In this document: in pieces, positions 12,090 to 23,480 of the stretch | Position numbering within the stretch: the stretch's first letter is position 1 | Layout: each line of letters starts with the position of its first letter | The notes under the pieces: generated by a model | Seen by the model: only the letters and a program-made list of their open reading frames with translations | Told to the model about the DNA's origin: nothing | Databases searched by the model: none | Made by a program: the position numbers and the translations under genes | Source: Conchocele bisecta | Lineage: Eukaryota; Mollusca; Bivalvia; Lucinida; Thyasiridae | Direction: 5' to 3' | Assembly: GCA_029237695.1 (NCBI GenBank) | Contig: CM055271.1 | Span: 79,185,488 to 79,249,487 of the forward strand | Length of the DNA stretch: 64,000 nucleotides

Positions 12090-12444
12090 GTAATTTAAAA
12101 GAATTTATATAAATATATAAACAAGTTACCAAGGTGTTAAATTGGTGTTATATATCAGGCTAGTGGTAATGAAATGCTAGGGTTCAATCTTAGGACTCTC
12201 ATATGCCTGTTGGATATTATGGATTCACGTTGATGTCTGTCTAGGTGAGTCCAGGTGAGCGGCATGCAAAAATTGTCCACTTAATTTTCTGCTTGCGACA
12301 ATTTTATTTTGTTAATTTATGTTGTCCTTGATGGGCGTATATTGTGACTTCTATTGTCTTGTGTGATTGTTTAAATACAAATAAGTGTTGTATTTTATAA
12401 TTTGGCCAACTTACTATATTGCAAAAGTCAACTTATTATTGCAG

Positions 12445-12478
12445 GTTTCAAGTGAAGTTTACGGATGACGGGGGATAG
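12445..12478 (+). CDS. Terminal exon with stop codon
   Basis: Acceptor ttattgcag ends at 12444. The split AG|G codon completes across the intron and the frame then reads FQVKFTDDGG and stops at TAG 12476-12478. Phase agreement with the preceding exon supports this as the 3' end of the gene. No clear AATAAA follows closely. Confidence 0.55.
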
Positions 12479-12539
12479 TGAAGGCGATCAAGACATGTGA
12501 TGTAAAGAAATTACGTTAAAAAGACATGTTTTATTTTAT

Positions 12540-12990
12540 TATGCCCTATTTATTATGCTAAGTTCTGCTTGGCCGATCTAAAATCTTATTTTGTATACAC
12601 AGCTTTGTCATGTCAAGAGGAAGAAGCCTATTGATTGTGAAATGTTTTGCATGACTTATCTCCCCTTGGTGGCCATTTGTAATGTTCACACTCTGTATCC
12701 TTGTCCACGCGATTACTTGATTTCTACTTGCCGATCTTGATCAAATTTTCTATAGAGCTTTGTCACAACAAGAGGAAGTAGCCTATTTATGTTGATTTTT
12801 TTTTGTTTTTTTTTCTCACTATATTTCTGTCCATGCGATAACTCGAGTTCTACTTGGTCGATCTTAATTAAACTCATATACAATATTTGTAGTTTTCAAT
12901 AAGGCTGTTTTATATTGTCAAAGCAGTAAGTGGGTCATCTGTGTTCGTACATCTGTGTTCTACGAACACATTTTCTAGTTTAATATGTAT
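12540..12990. repeat. Bivalve-type interspersed repeat, 3' flank of gene
   Basis: Three diverged ~130-bp units of the 1395-2245 family, ending 'tacgaacacattttctagtt'. It starts about 60 bp after the stop codon of the preceding gene and may lie in its 3' UTR. Confidence 0.6.
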
Positions 12991-13081
12991 TGGCTGTCGT
13001 TTGTTAGCAGGAATATACCATTGTAGCTGGCATTTTGTACCACATGAATCATATTTTTATATTGTTAAATAATTTACAGGT

Positions 13082-13660
13082 GCAGTATGCAACAGTAGGC
13101 CGGTAGCTATATATACATGTACAGGTGTGCTTCATATGGAACATGCGACTGGTATACAAACGCCGAGAACCGCTATTTGGGAGCTTCACCGGGCTAGAAG
13201 CTGGCATTGTGTACCAATGTTGACTGTTTCACACGAATCAGATCTGTATATTGTTAATTACTTTACATGTGCATTATGCAACAGTAGGCCGCTAGCTATA
13301 TATACATGTACAGGTGTGCTTCATATGGAACATGCGACTGGTATACAAACGCCGAGAACCGCTATTTGGGAGCTTCACCGGGCTAGAAGCTGGTATTGTG
13401 TACCACTGTTGACTGTTTCACATGAATCAGATCTGTATATTGTTAATTACTTTACATGTGCATTATGCAATAGTAGGACGCTAGCTATATATACATGTAC
13501 AGGTGTGCTTCATATGGAACATGCGACTGGTATACAAACGCCGAGAACCGCTATTTGGGAGCTTCACCGGGCTAGAAGCTGGCATTGTGTACCAATGTTG
13601 ACTGTTTCACATGAATCAGATCTGTATATTCACTATATTGTCAATTAATTTACATGTGCA
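13082..13660 (+). repeat. 189-bp tandem repeat, three copies
   Basis: 'acaggtgtgc' recurs at 13121, 13310 and 13499, an exact 189-bp period with a few substitutions. Because 189 is a multiple of three, one frame stays open for 173 codons, but codon use and context do not support a gene. A degenerate half unit precedes the array at about 13010. Confidence 0.85.
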
Positions 13661-13731
13661 GTATGCAACAGTAGGTCGGTATATCTACAAATACATGACT
13701 GCCTGCTTCATATCGAACATACTGTACACAT

Positions 13732-13869
13732 AGCTCTAGTTAAGATGCGTAATTGAGGTGGATCTTGTCATCTCTTCACACAAATTTCAAATTGGGAGTG
13801 CTTTAGAATCGTCTCAATCAGAAAAATACACTGAAAATTAAGTCAAATTACGCACCTTAGCTGGAGCTC
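13732..13869. mobile_element. Short inverted-repeat element (MITE-like, ~138 bp)
   Basis: The left arm agctctagttaagatgcgt pairs with the inverted right arm ending at about 13869 (agctccagctaaggtgcgt read inwards). It has about 25-bp arms with a few mismatches and no coding content. Confidence 0.55.
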
Positions 13870-14059
13870 TGACTGTACATGTGTGATAGATTGTTATAAA
13901 TTCATCTATTTATTACAAACTAATGCATTCTGAGTGTGGACATTACTCCACATTGGCGATGTATCAAATATTAACACATTGTCTTTAGATTTGTGTATAA
14001 ACATTCCAGTTGTATTGTACATGTAATTTGATTATTGTACGAAGTGGTGGCTGTGAGCA

Positions 14060-14350
14060 AGTGAAGGTAGTTTAACGATCGGTATTCATCCTTTCCGGAA
14101 TGCCGACCTACATGGTTACATGTCCCCTGTACTTGAGCTAAACCCTGTTATGCTCCATTGAGACATAATAAGCTTGTAGTTAATCCTATTACTTTGGGGC
14201 AGAGCTAAGTGACTCTGGTGTGGTATGGACCTGGCACCCGGTCAGGATATTCTAATTTCAGGACTGACTATATAGTTTTGTAAATATTGAGTTCTGATTT
14301 GGGGAATTTCCCTCATTGTGGACAGGTTGAATACGAACAATCAATCAAAT
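14060..14350 (+). repeat. SINE-like repeat
   Basis: Close match to 2400-2745, from 'ggtattcatcctttccggaatgccgacctacatggtt' to 'gaatacgaacaatcaatcaa'. Confidence 0.6.
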
Positions 14351-14499
14351 CAAATTTAAATAGCGGGAATTAATACTCTCATGTCTGTCGGCGTCCGCTA
14401 CAATTACTTGTTGCTTACACGGAAGCTGACGCACACTTGTGTATTATTTCACGCTATTCAAAATATACGATTGAATATCGTCTATAATATATTGGAGCC

Positions 14500-15560
14500 A
14501 ATGTATTTTAATCATCTGTACATATTTCCATGCTTGTGCTGACAGTTAATAGTTGTTTTAATCCTGTATTATTTCAACCATCGATACATTCTGGAGCCAA
14601 TGTATTATTCATGTATTTTTATTCATTTTTATAGATGTCCATGCTTGTGCTGACAGTTTACTGGTTGATAGCCAATGTATTAGATGTCCATACTTGTGCT
14701 GACAGTTAATGATTGGTGATTGTTTTAATCCTGTATTATTTCAACCATCAATACATTCTGGAGTCAATGCTTATATATGTATTCGTCTGTACATATGTCC
14801 ATACTTGTGCTGACAGTTAATGGTTGGTGATTGTTTTAATCCTGCATTATTTCAATCATCAATACATTCTGGAGCCAATGTATTATATATATATATTCAT
14901 CTGTACATATTTAAATACTTGTGCTGACAGTTAATGGTTGGTGATTGTTTTAATCCTGTATTATTTCAATCATCAATACATTCTGGAGTCATTGTATTAT
15001 ATATATATATATTCATCTGTACATATTTAAATACTTGTGCTGACAGTTAATGGTTGGTGGTTGATTTAATCCTGTATTATTTCAATCATCAATACATTCT
15101 GGAGCCAATGTATTATATATATATATTCATCTGTACATATTTAAATACTTGTGCTGACTGTTAATGATTGGTGGTTGATTTAATCCTGTATTATTTCAAT
15201 CATCAATACATTCTGAAGCCAATGTATTATATATTTATTCATCTGTACAGATGTCCATACTTGTGCTGGCAGTTAATGATTGGTGGTTGTTTTAATCCTG
15301 TATTATTTCAATCATCAATACATTCTGGAGCCAATGTATTATATATATATATTCATCTGTACATATTTAAATACTTGTGCTGACAGTTAATGGTTGGTGA
15401 TTGTTTTAATCCTGTATTATTTCAATCATCAATACATTCTGGAGCCAATGTATTATATATTTATATTCATCTGTACATATTTCCATACTTGTGCTGACAG
15501 TTAATGGTTGGTGATTGTTTTAATCATGTATTATTTCAACCATCAATACATTCTGGACAA
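14500..15560 (+). repeat. ~118-bp tandem repeat, about nine copies
   Basis: The unit contains 'acttgtgctgacagttaatgg', 'ttttaatcctgtattatttcaa', 'catcaatacattctggagcc' and an (AT)n run followed by 'tcatctgtacat'. Units vary in (AT)n length and by point changes. No gene. Confidence 0.85.
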
Positions 15561-16200
15561 TATTTTCCGATTTCATATTGTTTTTGATGATATAACATCA
15601 AACATTGTTATGAATCTACAGAATTATTTCAAACATTATAAATGCATTCTGACGGCAGTGTCTGTGAAAATGTCTAGAAATTGGCTATTGGACAAAATTT
15701 TTCTATTTCATGTTGTTTTTGGGGTTTAATATTATAACATCAAACACGTTATTAAATTATTATTGTGAACAATTTCCACACATGCCAACAGGAATGTAGT
15801 GCTTGATATAAATTTGTATAATCTTTACTACAGATTTATTTCAAACATGCATTCTGATGGCGGTGTCTGTGTAAATTGGCTATTGGACAATATTTTCCTA
15901 TTTCATATTGTTGTTGATGATATACCAACATCAAACATTGTTATGAAATTATTTATTGTGAACATTTCCGCACATGTCAAAGGAATGTAGTGATTGATAT
16001 AAATTCATATAATCTTTATTTACTACGGATTTATGTCAAACATTAATGCATGTTGACGTGTGGAAATTTACCAAATTTGTTTTCAGATATCATATAATTG
16101 TATGCTATGTATTTACTTTGTGATTTGTTGTTTTGTCAATTGTGGAAATTTCCACGTATGCTAAGAATTATGTAAAATTGTATTGTGTATTCTCATCATA
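15560..16200. repeat. Degenerate ~280-bp repeats leading into palindrome array
   Basis: Two or three units share 'ttttcc(g/t)atttcatattgtt', 'catcaaaca(t/c)tgttatgaaatta' and 'gtgaacatttcc.cacatg'. The last motif looks like a degenerate form of the palindrome that becomes perfect in the next array, so this may be its ancestral edge. Confidence 0.5.
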
Positions 16201-16219
16201 ACGGTACTTTTTTAACTAA

Positions 16220-18800
16220 AATTTGATGTGTGTGTAAATTTCCACACTTTGCCATTAATTAGATTAATACAATAAATGCATTTTGTGTGTAATATGATGA
16301 CTAATTCTTGGCAAGTGTTGGAAATTTCCACATAAATAGCAAAACAATCAATGTGTGGAAATTTCCACACTTTGTTTTTTTCTCCATTTGTTGATGTAAT
16401 AATTGTAAGAAATATTATCGAAAACAGACCCTTTTAAACCAAAATTTGATGGGTGTGGAAATTTCCACACTTTGTCAATAATTAGTTACAATATTTGCAT
16501 TTTATGTGTGATATGATGATTAATTATTGGCTAGTGTTGAAATTTCCACACTCTCAATTTATGTACTATTTTGTCACCAAAATTGAAATGATTATTTTTG
16601 CAATTGTTAGCAAAATAAGCACACTTTGGTAATTTTTCTATATGTTGATGTAATAATTGTAAGGAATATTATCATCGAAAAACAGACCCTTTTTAGCATA
16701 AATATGATGGGTGTGGAAATTTCCACATTTTGTCCATAATTAGTTAAAATATTTCCACTGTATGTGTGATATGATGATTAATTATTGGCAAGTGTGGAAA
16801 TTTCCACACTCTCAATTTAAGTAAAAAAAAATCAAAACGATCAATTTTTGCAAAATGTAGCAAAATAATCAATGTGTGGAAATTTCCACACTTGGCAATT
16901 GTGGAAATTTCCACACTTTGGTAATTTTTTTTCTATATGTTGATGTAATAATTGTAAGGAATATTATCATCGGAAACAGCCCATTTTTAACATAAATTTG
17001 ACGGATGTGGAAATTTCCACACTTTGTCAATAATTAGTTATAATATTTGCACAGTATGTGTGATATGATGATTAATTATTGGCAAGTGTGGAAATTTCCA
17101 CACTCTCAATTTATGTAATATTTTGTCACCAAAATTGAAGCGATTAATTTTGCAAAATTTATCGAAATAAGCAATGTGTGGAAATTTCCACACTTGGCAA
17201 GTGTGGAAATTTCCACACTCTCAATATATGTAATATTTTGTCACCAAAATTGAAACGATTAATTTTGCAAAATTTAGCAAAATAATCAATGTGTGGAAAT
17301 TTCCACAATTCGCAAGTGTGGAAATTTCCACACTTTGGTAATTTTACTATTTGTTTGATGTAATAATCATGATAATTGTAAGGAATATTATCATCGAAAA
17401 CAGCCCATTTTTAACATAAATTTGACGGGTGTGGAAATTTCCACACTTTGTCAATAATTAGTTACAATATTTGCACAGTACGTGTGATATGATGATTAAT
17501 TATTGGCAAGTGTGGAAATTTCCACACTCTCAATTTATGTAATATTTTGTCACCAAAATTGAAGCGATTAATATTGCAAAAAAATTTATCGAAATAAGCA
17601 ATGTGTGGAAATTTCCACACTTGGCAAGTGTGGAAATTTCCACACTCGGAAATTTCCACACTCTCAATTTATGTAATATTTTGTCAACAAAATTGAAACG
17701 ATTAATTTTGCAAAATTTAGCAAAATAATCAATGTGTGGAAATTTCCACACTTCGCAAGTGTGGAAATTTCCACACTTTGGTATTTTTTCTATTATGTTG
17801 ATGTAATAATTGTAAGGAATATTATCATCGAAAAACAGACACTTTTTAACATAAATATGGTGGGTGTGGAAATTTCCACACATTGTCAATAATTAGTTAC
17901 AATATCTGCATTTTACGTCTGATATGATGATTAATCATTGGCAAGTGTGGACATTTCCACACTCTCGTTTTATCGAAACGATTATTATTGCGAAATATAG
18001 CAAAATAATCAATGTGTGGAAATTTCCACACTTGGCAATAATTAGTTGCAACTAATTATTGTCTGGTGTGGAAATTTCCACACTTTGATTAATTTTACTA
18101 CTATAATTAAACAGGCATTTTTTTCACTTAAATTTGATGGGTGTGTGGAAATTTCCACACTTTGTCAATAATTAGTTGCCATATTTGCATTTTGTTTGTG
18201 TGATATGACTAATTCTTGGCAAGTGTGGAAATTTCCACACCCCTCAATTCATGTAATATTTTGACGTTTAAGTTAAAATAGTATAGCAAAGTAACCAAAG
18301 TGTGGAAATTTCCACACATGGCTTTAGTCAGCTGCATTTTGTTGTGTTGTATGTTGATTAATTATTGGCAGGTGTGGAAATTTCCACACTTTGGTTATTT
18401 TCCTACATTTTGATATAATACTTGTATCCTATGTTTTGATGTAATAATTGTATGGAACTTGCTCATCGAAAATGTTGCAATATTCGCATTTTATTGTGTG
18501 ATATGATCACTCATTCTTGGCAAGTGTGGAAATTTCCACACTCTGTCTGGTGCTATCAAACGATATTTGGACATAATAGAGTCGAATAGCACCAGGCTAC
18601 GTGTGGAAATTTCCACACCTTGCTACTTTATACAATATTTATATATTTTGTGAATATAATGAATGCATTTGTTGTTCCTTACTGTCCTTACTGTCCTCCC
18701 AATATGGCTAATCCCAGTGTTTTATATCGAATTTAATAGCATTCATCGTCAACAAAAACACCTAAATATGTGTGGAAATTTCCACAGGGGGGGTCAGGAA
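16220..18800. repeat. Array of about thirty GTGTGGAAATTTCCACAC palindromes
   Basis: A perfect 18-bp palindrome recurs about thirty times in 2.6 kb, for example near 16352, 16453, 16793, 16874, 17088, 17175, 17432, 17601, 17735, 18012, 18221, 18372, 18521 and 18601. Most copies sit in a higher-order repeat of about 430 bp with four palindromes at fixed spacings, two of them in tandem pairs separated only by 'ttggcaa' or 'ttcgcaa'. From about 18060 the higher-order structure fades but the palindromes stay intact amid unrelated spacer. The core is two inverted TGGAAA half-sites. No gene. Confidence 0.9.
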
Positions 18801-19234
18801 ATAGGTAAAATGATAGCCTAAAAATGTCGAACCCCACCCACAAAAGTAGGAAGATTGGTGTACTTTCCTCTTTTAAAATGTACCTAATTTATGGATACTA
18901 GTGCACCAATGTTGGTATCACAAACAATGTGGCTATAGTACTATGAGAACATTATACCATACATGTACTATAAATTACCAATATAGCAATATATCGGCAT
19001 TGCTGTTATACATAACGAAAGTTGAAGACACAAAGTTGGCCAGTGTAACCCACCAACAAACCGGCCAACCACGGACACCTGGATCCTTATATCCCATATG
19101 GAGGAAATTAAGGTCCTACAATATGGGTACAACCACTTTTAATGAAAATATATGCCTCTTGCACTTCACCGTTATTATATATATCAAAAAGTATATGTAC
19201 ATTTACAGTTTGCATGACACTCACTATGGTATGT

Positions 19235-20580
19235 CCGTGGCTGGCACATACCCCATGGCCAGCCTCGGCATACCCCAAAACAGCATAGCCAAGCAGTAGC
19301 AAATACGAATTGCATAATAAGAAAAAAACCTGCCCCCCCCCCCCCATCATGACCGCGGATGGCACATACCCCATGGCCATCCCCGACACACATGTGAGGC
19401 AGCAAAGCAATTATATGAATAATAACTCCAAATTACTGTATAATACTGATGGCTCTGCAGGTACACAGACCATGGTCAGTCGCGTGTTACATATAGTAAC
19501 CTATCCTAGTCAGCCTAAACCAATGTTTTACTGCTGGCACATATCCCATGGCCAGCTATGGTTTACAAAATATCCAAAAATTGACTAGCAAGCATAAACT
19601 TAAGCTCGCTGCTGACACAACCAATGGCCAGCTGTGGGAAATATATACATCCTCAAAAATCATGAGCGCACTCGTCATACATAGCATATATAGTCGAAGT
19701 AAACGTATGACTGTAGCTGGCACATATCCCATGCCAGTCCCACAGTACATACAATATCTCAAAAACAAAAACCATGAGCGCACTTGTTATAATATACATA
19801 GTTAAAATAAAACGATGACTGTAGCGGGCACATACCCATGGCCAGTCACAGTATACATACAATATCTCAAAAAAACCCAATGAGCGCACTTGTTATATAT
19901 AAATAGTTAAAATAAACGTATGACTGTAAACTGGCACATACCCCATGGCCAGTCACAGTATACATAAATATCTCAAAAACCATGAGCGCACTTGTTATAT
20001 ACATAGTTAAAATAAACGTATGACTGTAGCTGGGCACATACCCCACAATGCCAGTCACAGTATACATACAATATCTCAAAAAAACCATGAGCGCACTTGT
20101 TATATAAATAGTAAAAATAAACGTATGGCTGTAGCTGCACATACCCCATTGGCCAGTCACAGTTATACATACAATATCTCAAAAACCATGAGCGCCACTT
20201 GTTATATATACATAGTTAAAATAAACGTAATGACTGTAGCAGGCACATACCCCATGGCCAGTCACAGGTATACATACAATATCTCAAAAACCATGAGCGC
20301 ACTTGTTATATATAAATAGTTAAAATAAACGTATGGCTGTAGCTGGCACATACCCCATGGCCAGTCACAGTATACATACAATATCTCAAAACAAGAGCGT
20401 ATTTGTCATACAGAGTAAAATTTCACGAATCATCATCAAGTTATGCTTGCGGCTGGCACATACCACATGGGCAGCCTCAGCATATACATGTCCAACATGA
20501 TAAGAATATACAGAGATATAAACAAATAATACAATTGCCACATGCACGAGTTGGCTCATACCCCATGGCCAACTGTGCAT
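19235..20580. repeat. Hairpin array with constant loop and covarying stems
   Basis: Dispersed and tandem hairpins share a 12-base loop close to ACATACCCCATG. Stems include GGCTGGC/GCCAGCC (19239-19264), GGATGGC/GCCATCC (19357-19382), GCTGGC/GCCAGC (19533-19556) and GTTGGC/GCCAAC (20550-20573, extended by TGCAC/GTGCA). From about 19690 to 20390 a 102-bp unit is tandemly repeated about seven times, with stem CTGGC/GCCAG plus outer ACTGT/ACAGT. Paired changes keep the stems intact. The same array is at 48715-49960. No coding role is credible. Confidence 0.85.
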
Positions 20581-20597
20581 CCAGCCTAACATAACGT

Positions 20598-21110
20598 CAT
20601 GATCGCCACAGATGTTCGGTTTATATGGTTTGTGGGAGTCGGATGTATTTTTTGTATGCGGAAGATTTTAAAGAATCTGCCCGGACATAATGGCGTGTGT
20701 GCAAGCACCTATCCTAAAACTATGGCCTGTGTACAGGCTTGGAGGAAGATTTAAGAAGTTGACAACCTTCTTCAAAGCATTGTTGAATGTGGATGAAAAC
20801 AATTGCGTCTGGTTTGCGTTAAGGAACAGAGGCCCAGATTTCCCACCCCGTAATTGTATGTACCTCTTTAGGGTCCGAACAGGGCAGTGATCTGAGCTAT
20901 TAGATGACAGTAGAACATCTACCGGCTTAGTCGATGTTCTCGTTTTGTAGTGGTGCAATCGAAGAATGATGTGCGTCGTGTGAATATGAATATCACCGAG
21001 TTGTAAAACCATGTCGACCCGGAATGAGCTCACCCATTCGAAAATAACCATAACATGCTGTCGAAAATACAGCCTGGTACAGACATTCTTCAAAATGCCG
21101 AAGCAAATGA
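20598..21110 (-). pseudogene. DIRS/Ngaro-like tyrosine recombinase fragment, copy A
   Basis: The minus strand encodes about 150 residues with the tyrosine-recombinase C-terminal pattern: HCPVRTLKRYIQLRG, then LFLNANQ, and the box TGHSFRIGACTHA containing the H-x-x-R signature (His and Arg present here). This enzyme class integrates DIRS-type retroelements and Cryptons. The N-terminal catalytic Arg box is frame-shifted in this copy but readable in copy B. The fragment ends before the catalytic Tyr, and there is no neighbouring reverse transcriptase, so it is a truncated relic. Confidence 0.75.
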
Positions 21111-21860
21111 GCCTTCTCTCCACGACAGACGCACCAAATTATCTTTGCAATACGCCACTAAACTACATTCCAATCCATCTAATCCAGCTTATAACACTGT
21201 CTTTCATCGAACTACAGATGCTGTATTCGATAAGAAACCAAGCTTCAAGCCACCATTCGGCAAGAGAATGGATCCTTTGATACACGATGCTGGCTTGGAT
21301 CTGGATCACATTGCCAAATACGCTGTTCCAGATACTCCACCAGCGTATTTGGCAATGTGATCCAGATCCAAGCCAGCATCGTGTATCAAATGATCCATTC
21401 TCTTGCCGAATGGTGGCTTGAAGCTTGGTTTCTTATCGAATACAGTTACAGATACTCCACCGTGGCAGTTGGAGCAGCCCAAGGTGATCTTCGATCTTAC
21501 TCAGCACACGAAAGCAACAACTGATCCATCCATTTTTAAATCGCTTTTTCTTGAGGTTAAAGACAGATACAATACATACACTCCGCTTTTTACTGATGGC
21601 TCAAAGATCGGGGACCGGGTAGCATCTGCTGCCGCTGTCCCCGAGGGAGATCTTCAATCCAGACTCCCAGACAAATCTTTAATATTTTCTGCGGAATTGA
21701 GGTAGATTTTACTTGCTCTTGATTTTGCGAAAATATCTTGGAGAAAGCAATTTATTTTATTTTCCGATTCATTATCTTCACTACAAGCTTTGTACAACAT
21801 GAAGCTTGAACATCCACTTATCCGCCAAATCATGGAGCTACACCATACCCCGGGGCACCA
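21050..21860 (+). pseudogene. Non-LTR retrotransposon ORF2 fragment (RT tail to RNase H)
   Basis: The plus strand reads SLHDRRTKLSLQYATKL.SNP.NPAY, a block found between the RT and RNase H domains of jockey-like LINEs. After an inverted duplication it continues PPWQLEQPKVIFDLT, LFTDGSK (RNase H first Asp), IFSAELR (RNase H Glu) and then SDSLSSLQALYN in another frame. Breaks: a 100-bp-arm inverted repeat at about 21228-21450 and a TAG at about 21703. Copy B (about 50465-50590) lacks the central 657 bp. Confidence 0.75.
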
Positions 21861-22479
21861 AAATGTATGCATTTGCGGGCCGGCGTGCTATTTTTGGTTT
21901 TACCATGGGAATATCTTCTTTGATGTCATAATAATACATTTCCACTGTATAGCCCTCTCATTTTTTTGCTCAACGGTCACAAACGCAAATTCAAAATGGC
22001 CGCCACATTTTCATATAGAAATATTTAGTCGGAAAATAATTGATGCTAATGACACAGAAACCCGACTAAAACGAGTCAACCATGCTTGCGTTATGCATAT
22101 AAGATAACAGTGATACTTTACTAATGAAATTACGATATGCAGGGGTACTCCGGCTTCCTCCCAAATGATAAAACTCAGAAAATGTCCATAATTACACCAA
22201 CTTTCGCATATATTGGACACTAAAAGTTTTGTTGCAAATACTAGATCAATTATTTACAATTATTGACGGCAGTAACCTTATTCTAGTCATAAAGACTGTT
22301 CACATGTGAATACCCATACATGTATGTGTAACTACGAAACTTCCCTACACTATACCCACTACTACTGACTACTACATATGCAATTATAGCTACCGATATG
22401 CGTAATCGGCGAGTATAATAGACATTTATGAACATGGACTCTGCTCTCTCCCATCCACTCCAATATCGCTTTCCATTTC

Positions 22480-22560
22480 CCATCACCTCCACCCACCCTC
22501 CCTTCCTCCCGTATCCCACCCTCCCTTCCTCCCGTATCCCACCTCCTGTCCACCCCCTCA
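22480..22560 (+). repeat. 25-bp tandem duplication, CT-rich
   Basis: 'ccaccctcccttcctcccgt' occurs twice in tandem here and once in copy B (51250-51280). It marks replication slippage after the segmental duplication. Confidence 0.75.
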
Positions 22561-22628
22561 TATACATGTATCATTCATGGGCGTCGCCTGCTTCCACAAA
22601 AGGGGGGTTCGAAATATGTATTGGCTTT

Positions 22629-22698
22629 TGCGACCAGTGTAGATCCAGAACAGCCTGCGCATCCGCGCAGGCCTGATCAGGGTCTACACTGGTCGCTA
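22629..22698. repeat. 70-bp palindromic interspersed repeat
   Basis: 'gcgaccagtgtagatcc' at the left pairs with the inverted 'ggtctacactggtcgc' at the right, around 'cctgcgcatccgcgcagg'. It folds as a near-complete hairpin. Copy B is at 51361-51430. I recall closely similar palindromic repeats from venerid, myid and dreissenid bivalves; that is memory, not a search. Confidence 0.75.
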
Positions 22699-23244
22699 TA
22701 GATCTATACAGTATTGAATAGACTGATGAATGAAAAGGGGGATTTGTACGAACCCCTTGAACCCCCTCTGGCAACGCCCTTGCCATTGTGAACAACAGTA
22801 CAATATATATATATATTAATGTAAAACAACCATGACTGTACATGTAGCTGAGCATTGAATTTACGTAAATCTATCACGCCATTTATTCCATTCCGAAAGT
22901 GTATTGCATACTGGCTATTTTTTTTAAAACATAGCGTTGTTAAATATACATAAACCAATAACACGTTTGCATCCACCGCGTCGATGAATATCGATTGACA
23001 CGTTGCAGTTGGTTTCCGACTGTTCTGCAAGCAGCATTGCTACTAACATATATGCATATGTCATTTTGATCACGTAACGAGTACTGAATCGAAATAACAT
23101 TTATATAACGCATTCTGTAGTTGAATTGTACGTTTATTGTCTGTCTGTTTGTCTGTTCATATAGATATAAATCTGTTGTCTCTGTCGTAATTCCTGTCCA
23201 TATATATAGAATATGGGGCTCCTGCAATATAATCTCAGTCTATA

Positions 23245-23480
23245 ATGTCTACTGGTAGGGGTTTTGATTCTAATGGTAGGGGTGATTTTGATTCTGCTAA
23301 TGAATTATTAAATGCGGCACAGAAATATTATACTGATCAACAGAGTGGACTTTCAAATAACATACCAATAACATCCGAAATCAAAACCGAAGAAGGTACA
23401 TTTGTAGGATTCAACCAAAATGATGAATTTATAGATTTTATTCTCACACGATCAACCACAAAAGGTTTTAGCCTTTAAGG
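23245..23480 (+). pseudogene. Duplicated UBA half plus unknown segment upstream of IAP-like gene
   Basis: The first ~101 bp (23245-23345) are identical to 24717-24817 inside the IAP-like gene and encode the second half of its UBA-like domain, starting MSTGRGFDSNGRGDF. The frame then diverges to an unrelated polar segment and stops at 23478. A one-base shift near the ACAAAAGG run lets a longer frame continue to about 23960. It looks like a rearranged 5' part of the gene or a broken second paralogue. Confidence 0.5.

Larger units (their letters stand above)
18890..22967. repeat. Segmental duplication, copy A
   Basis: This segment matches 48369-55391 at very high identity in the same orientation. 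Relative to copy B it has an extra ~657 bp of LINE sequence (about 21115-21772), one more 25-bp tandem unit at about 22490-22540, one or more extra 102-bp units, many single-base indels in the hairpin array, and it lacks the 3.7-kb transposon. Confidence 0.9.

Noticed and set aside
13127..13648. 173-codon open frame
   Set aside because: Produced by a 189-bp tandem repeat whose period is a multiple of three; no splice or start context and no protein-like composition.
17462..17889. Minus-strand frames rich in CGNFHT/VWKFPH
   Set aside because: Direct translation of the GTGTGGAAATTTCCACAC palindrome array, not a gene.
16220..18800. CRISPR-like array of regularly spaced palindromes
   Set aside because: Eukaryotic context; the 'spacers' are themselves repeated in a ~430-bp higher-order unit and vary in length, with no cas genes.
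22283..22676. Overlapping frames in CT-rich sequence
   Set aside because: Low-complexity CCCTCCCTTCC tandem; frame content changes between the two copies of the duplication.
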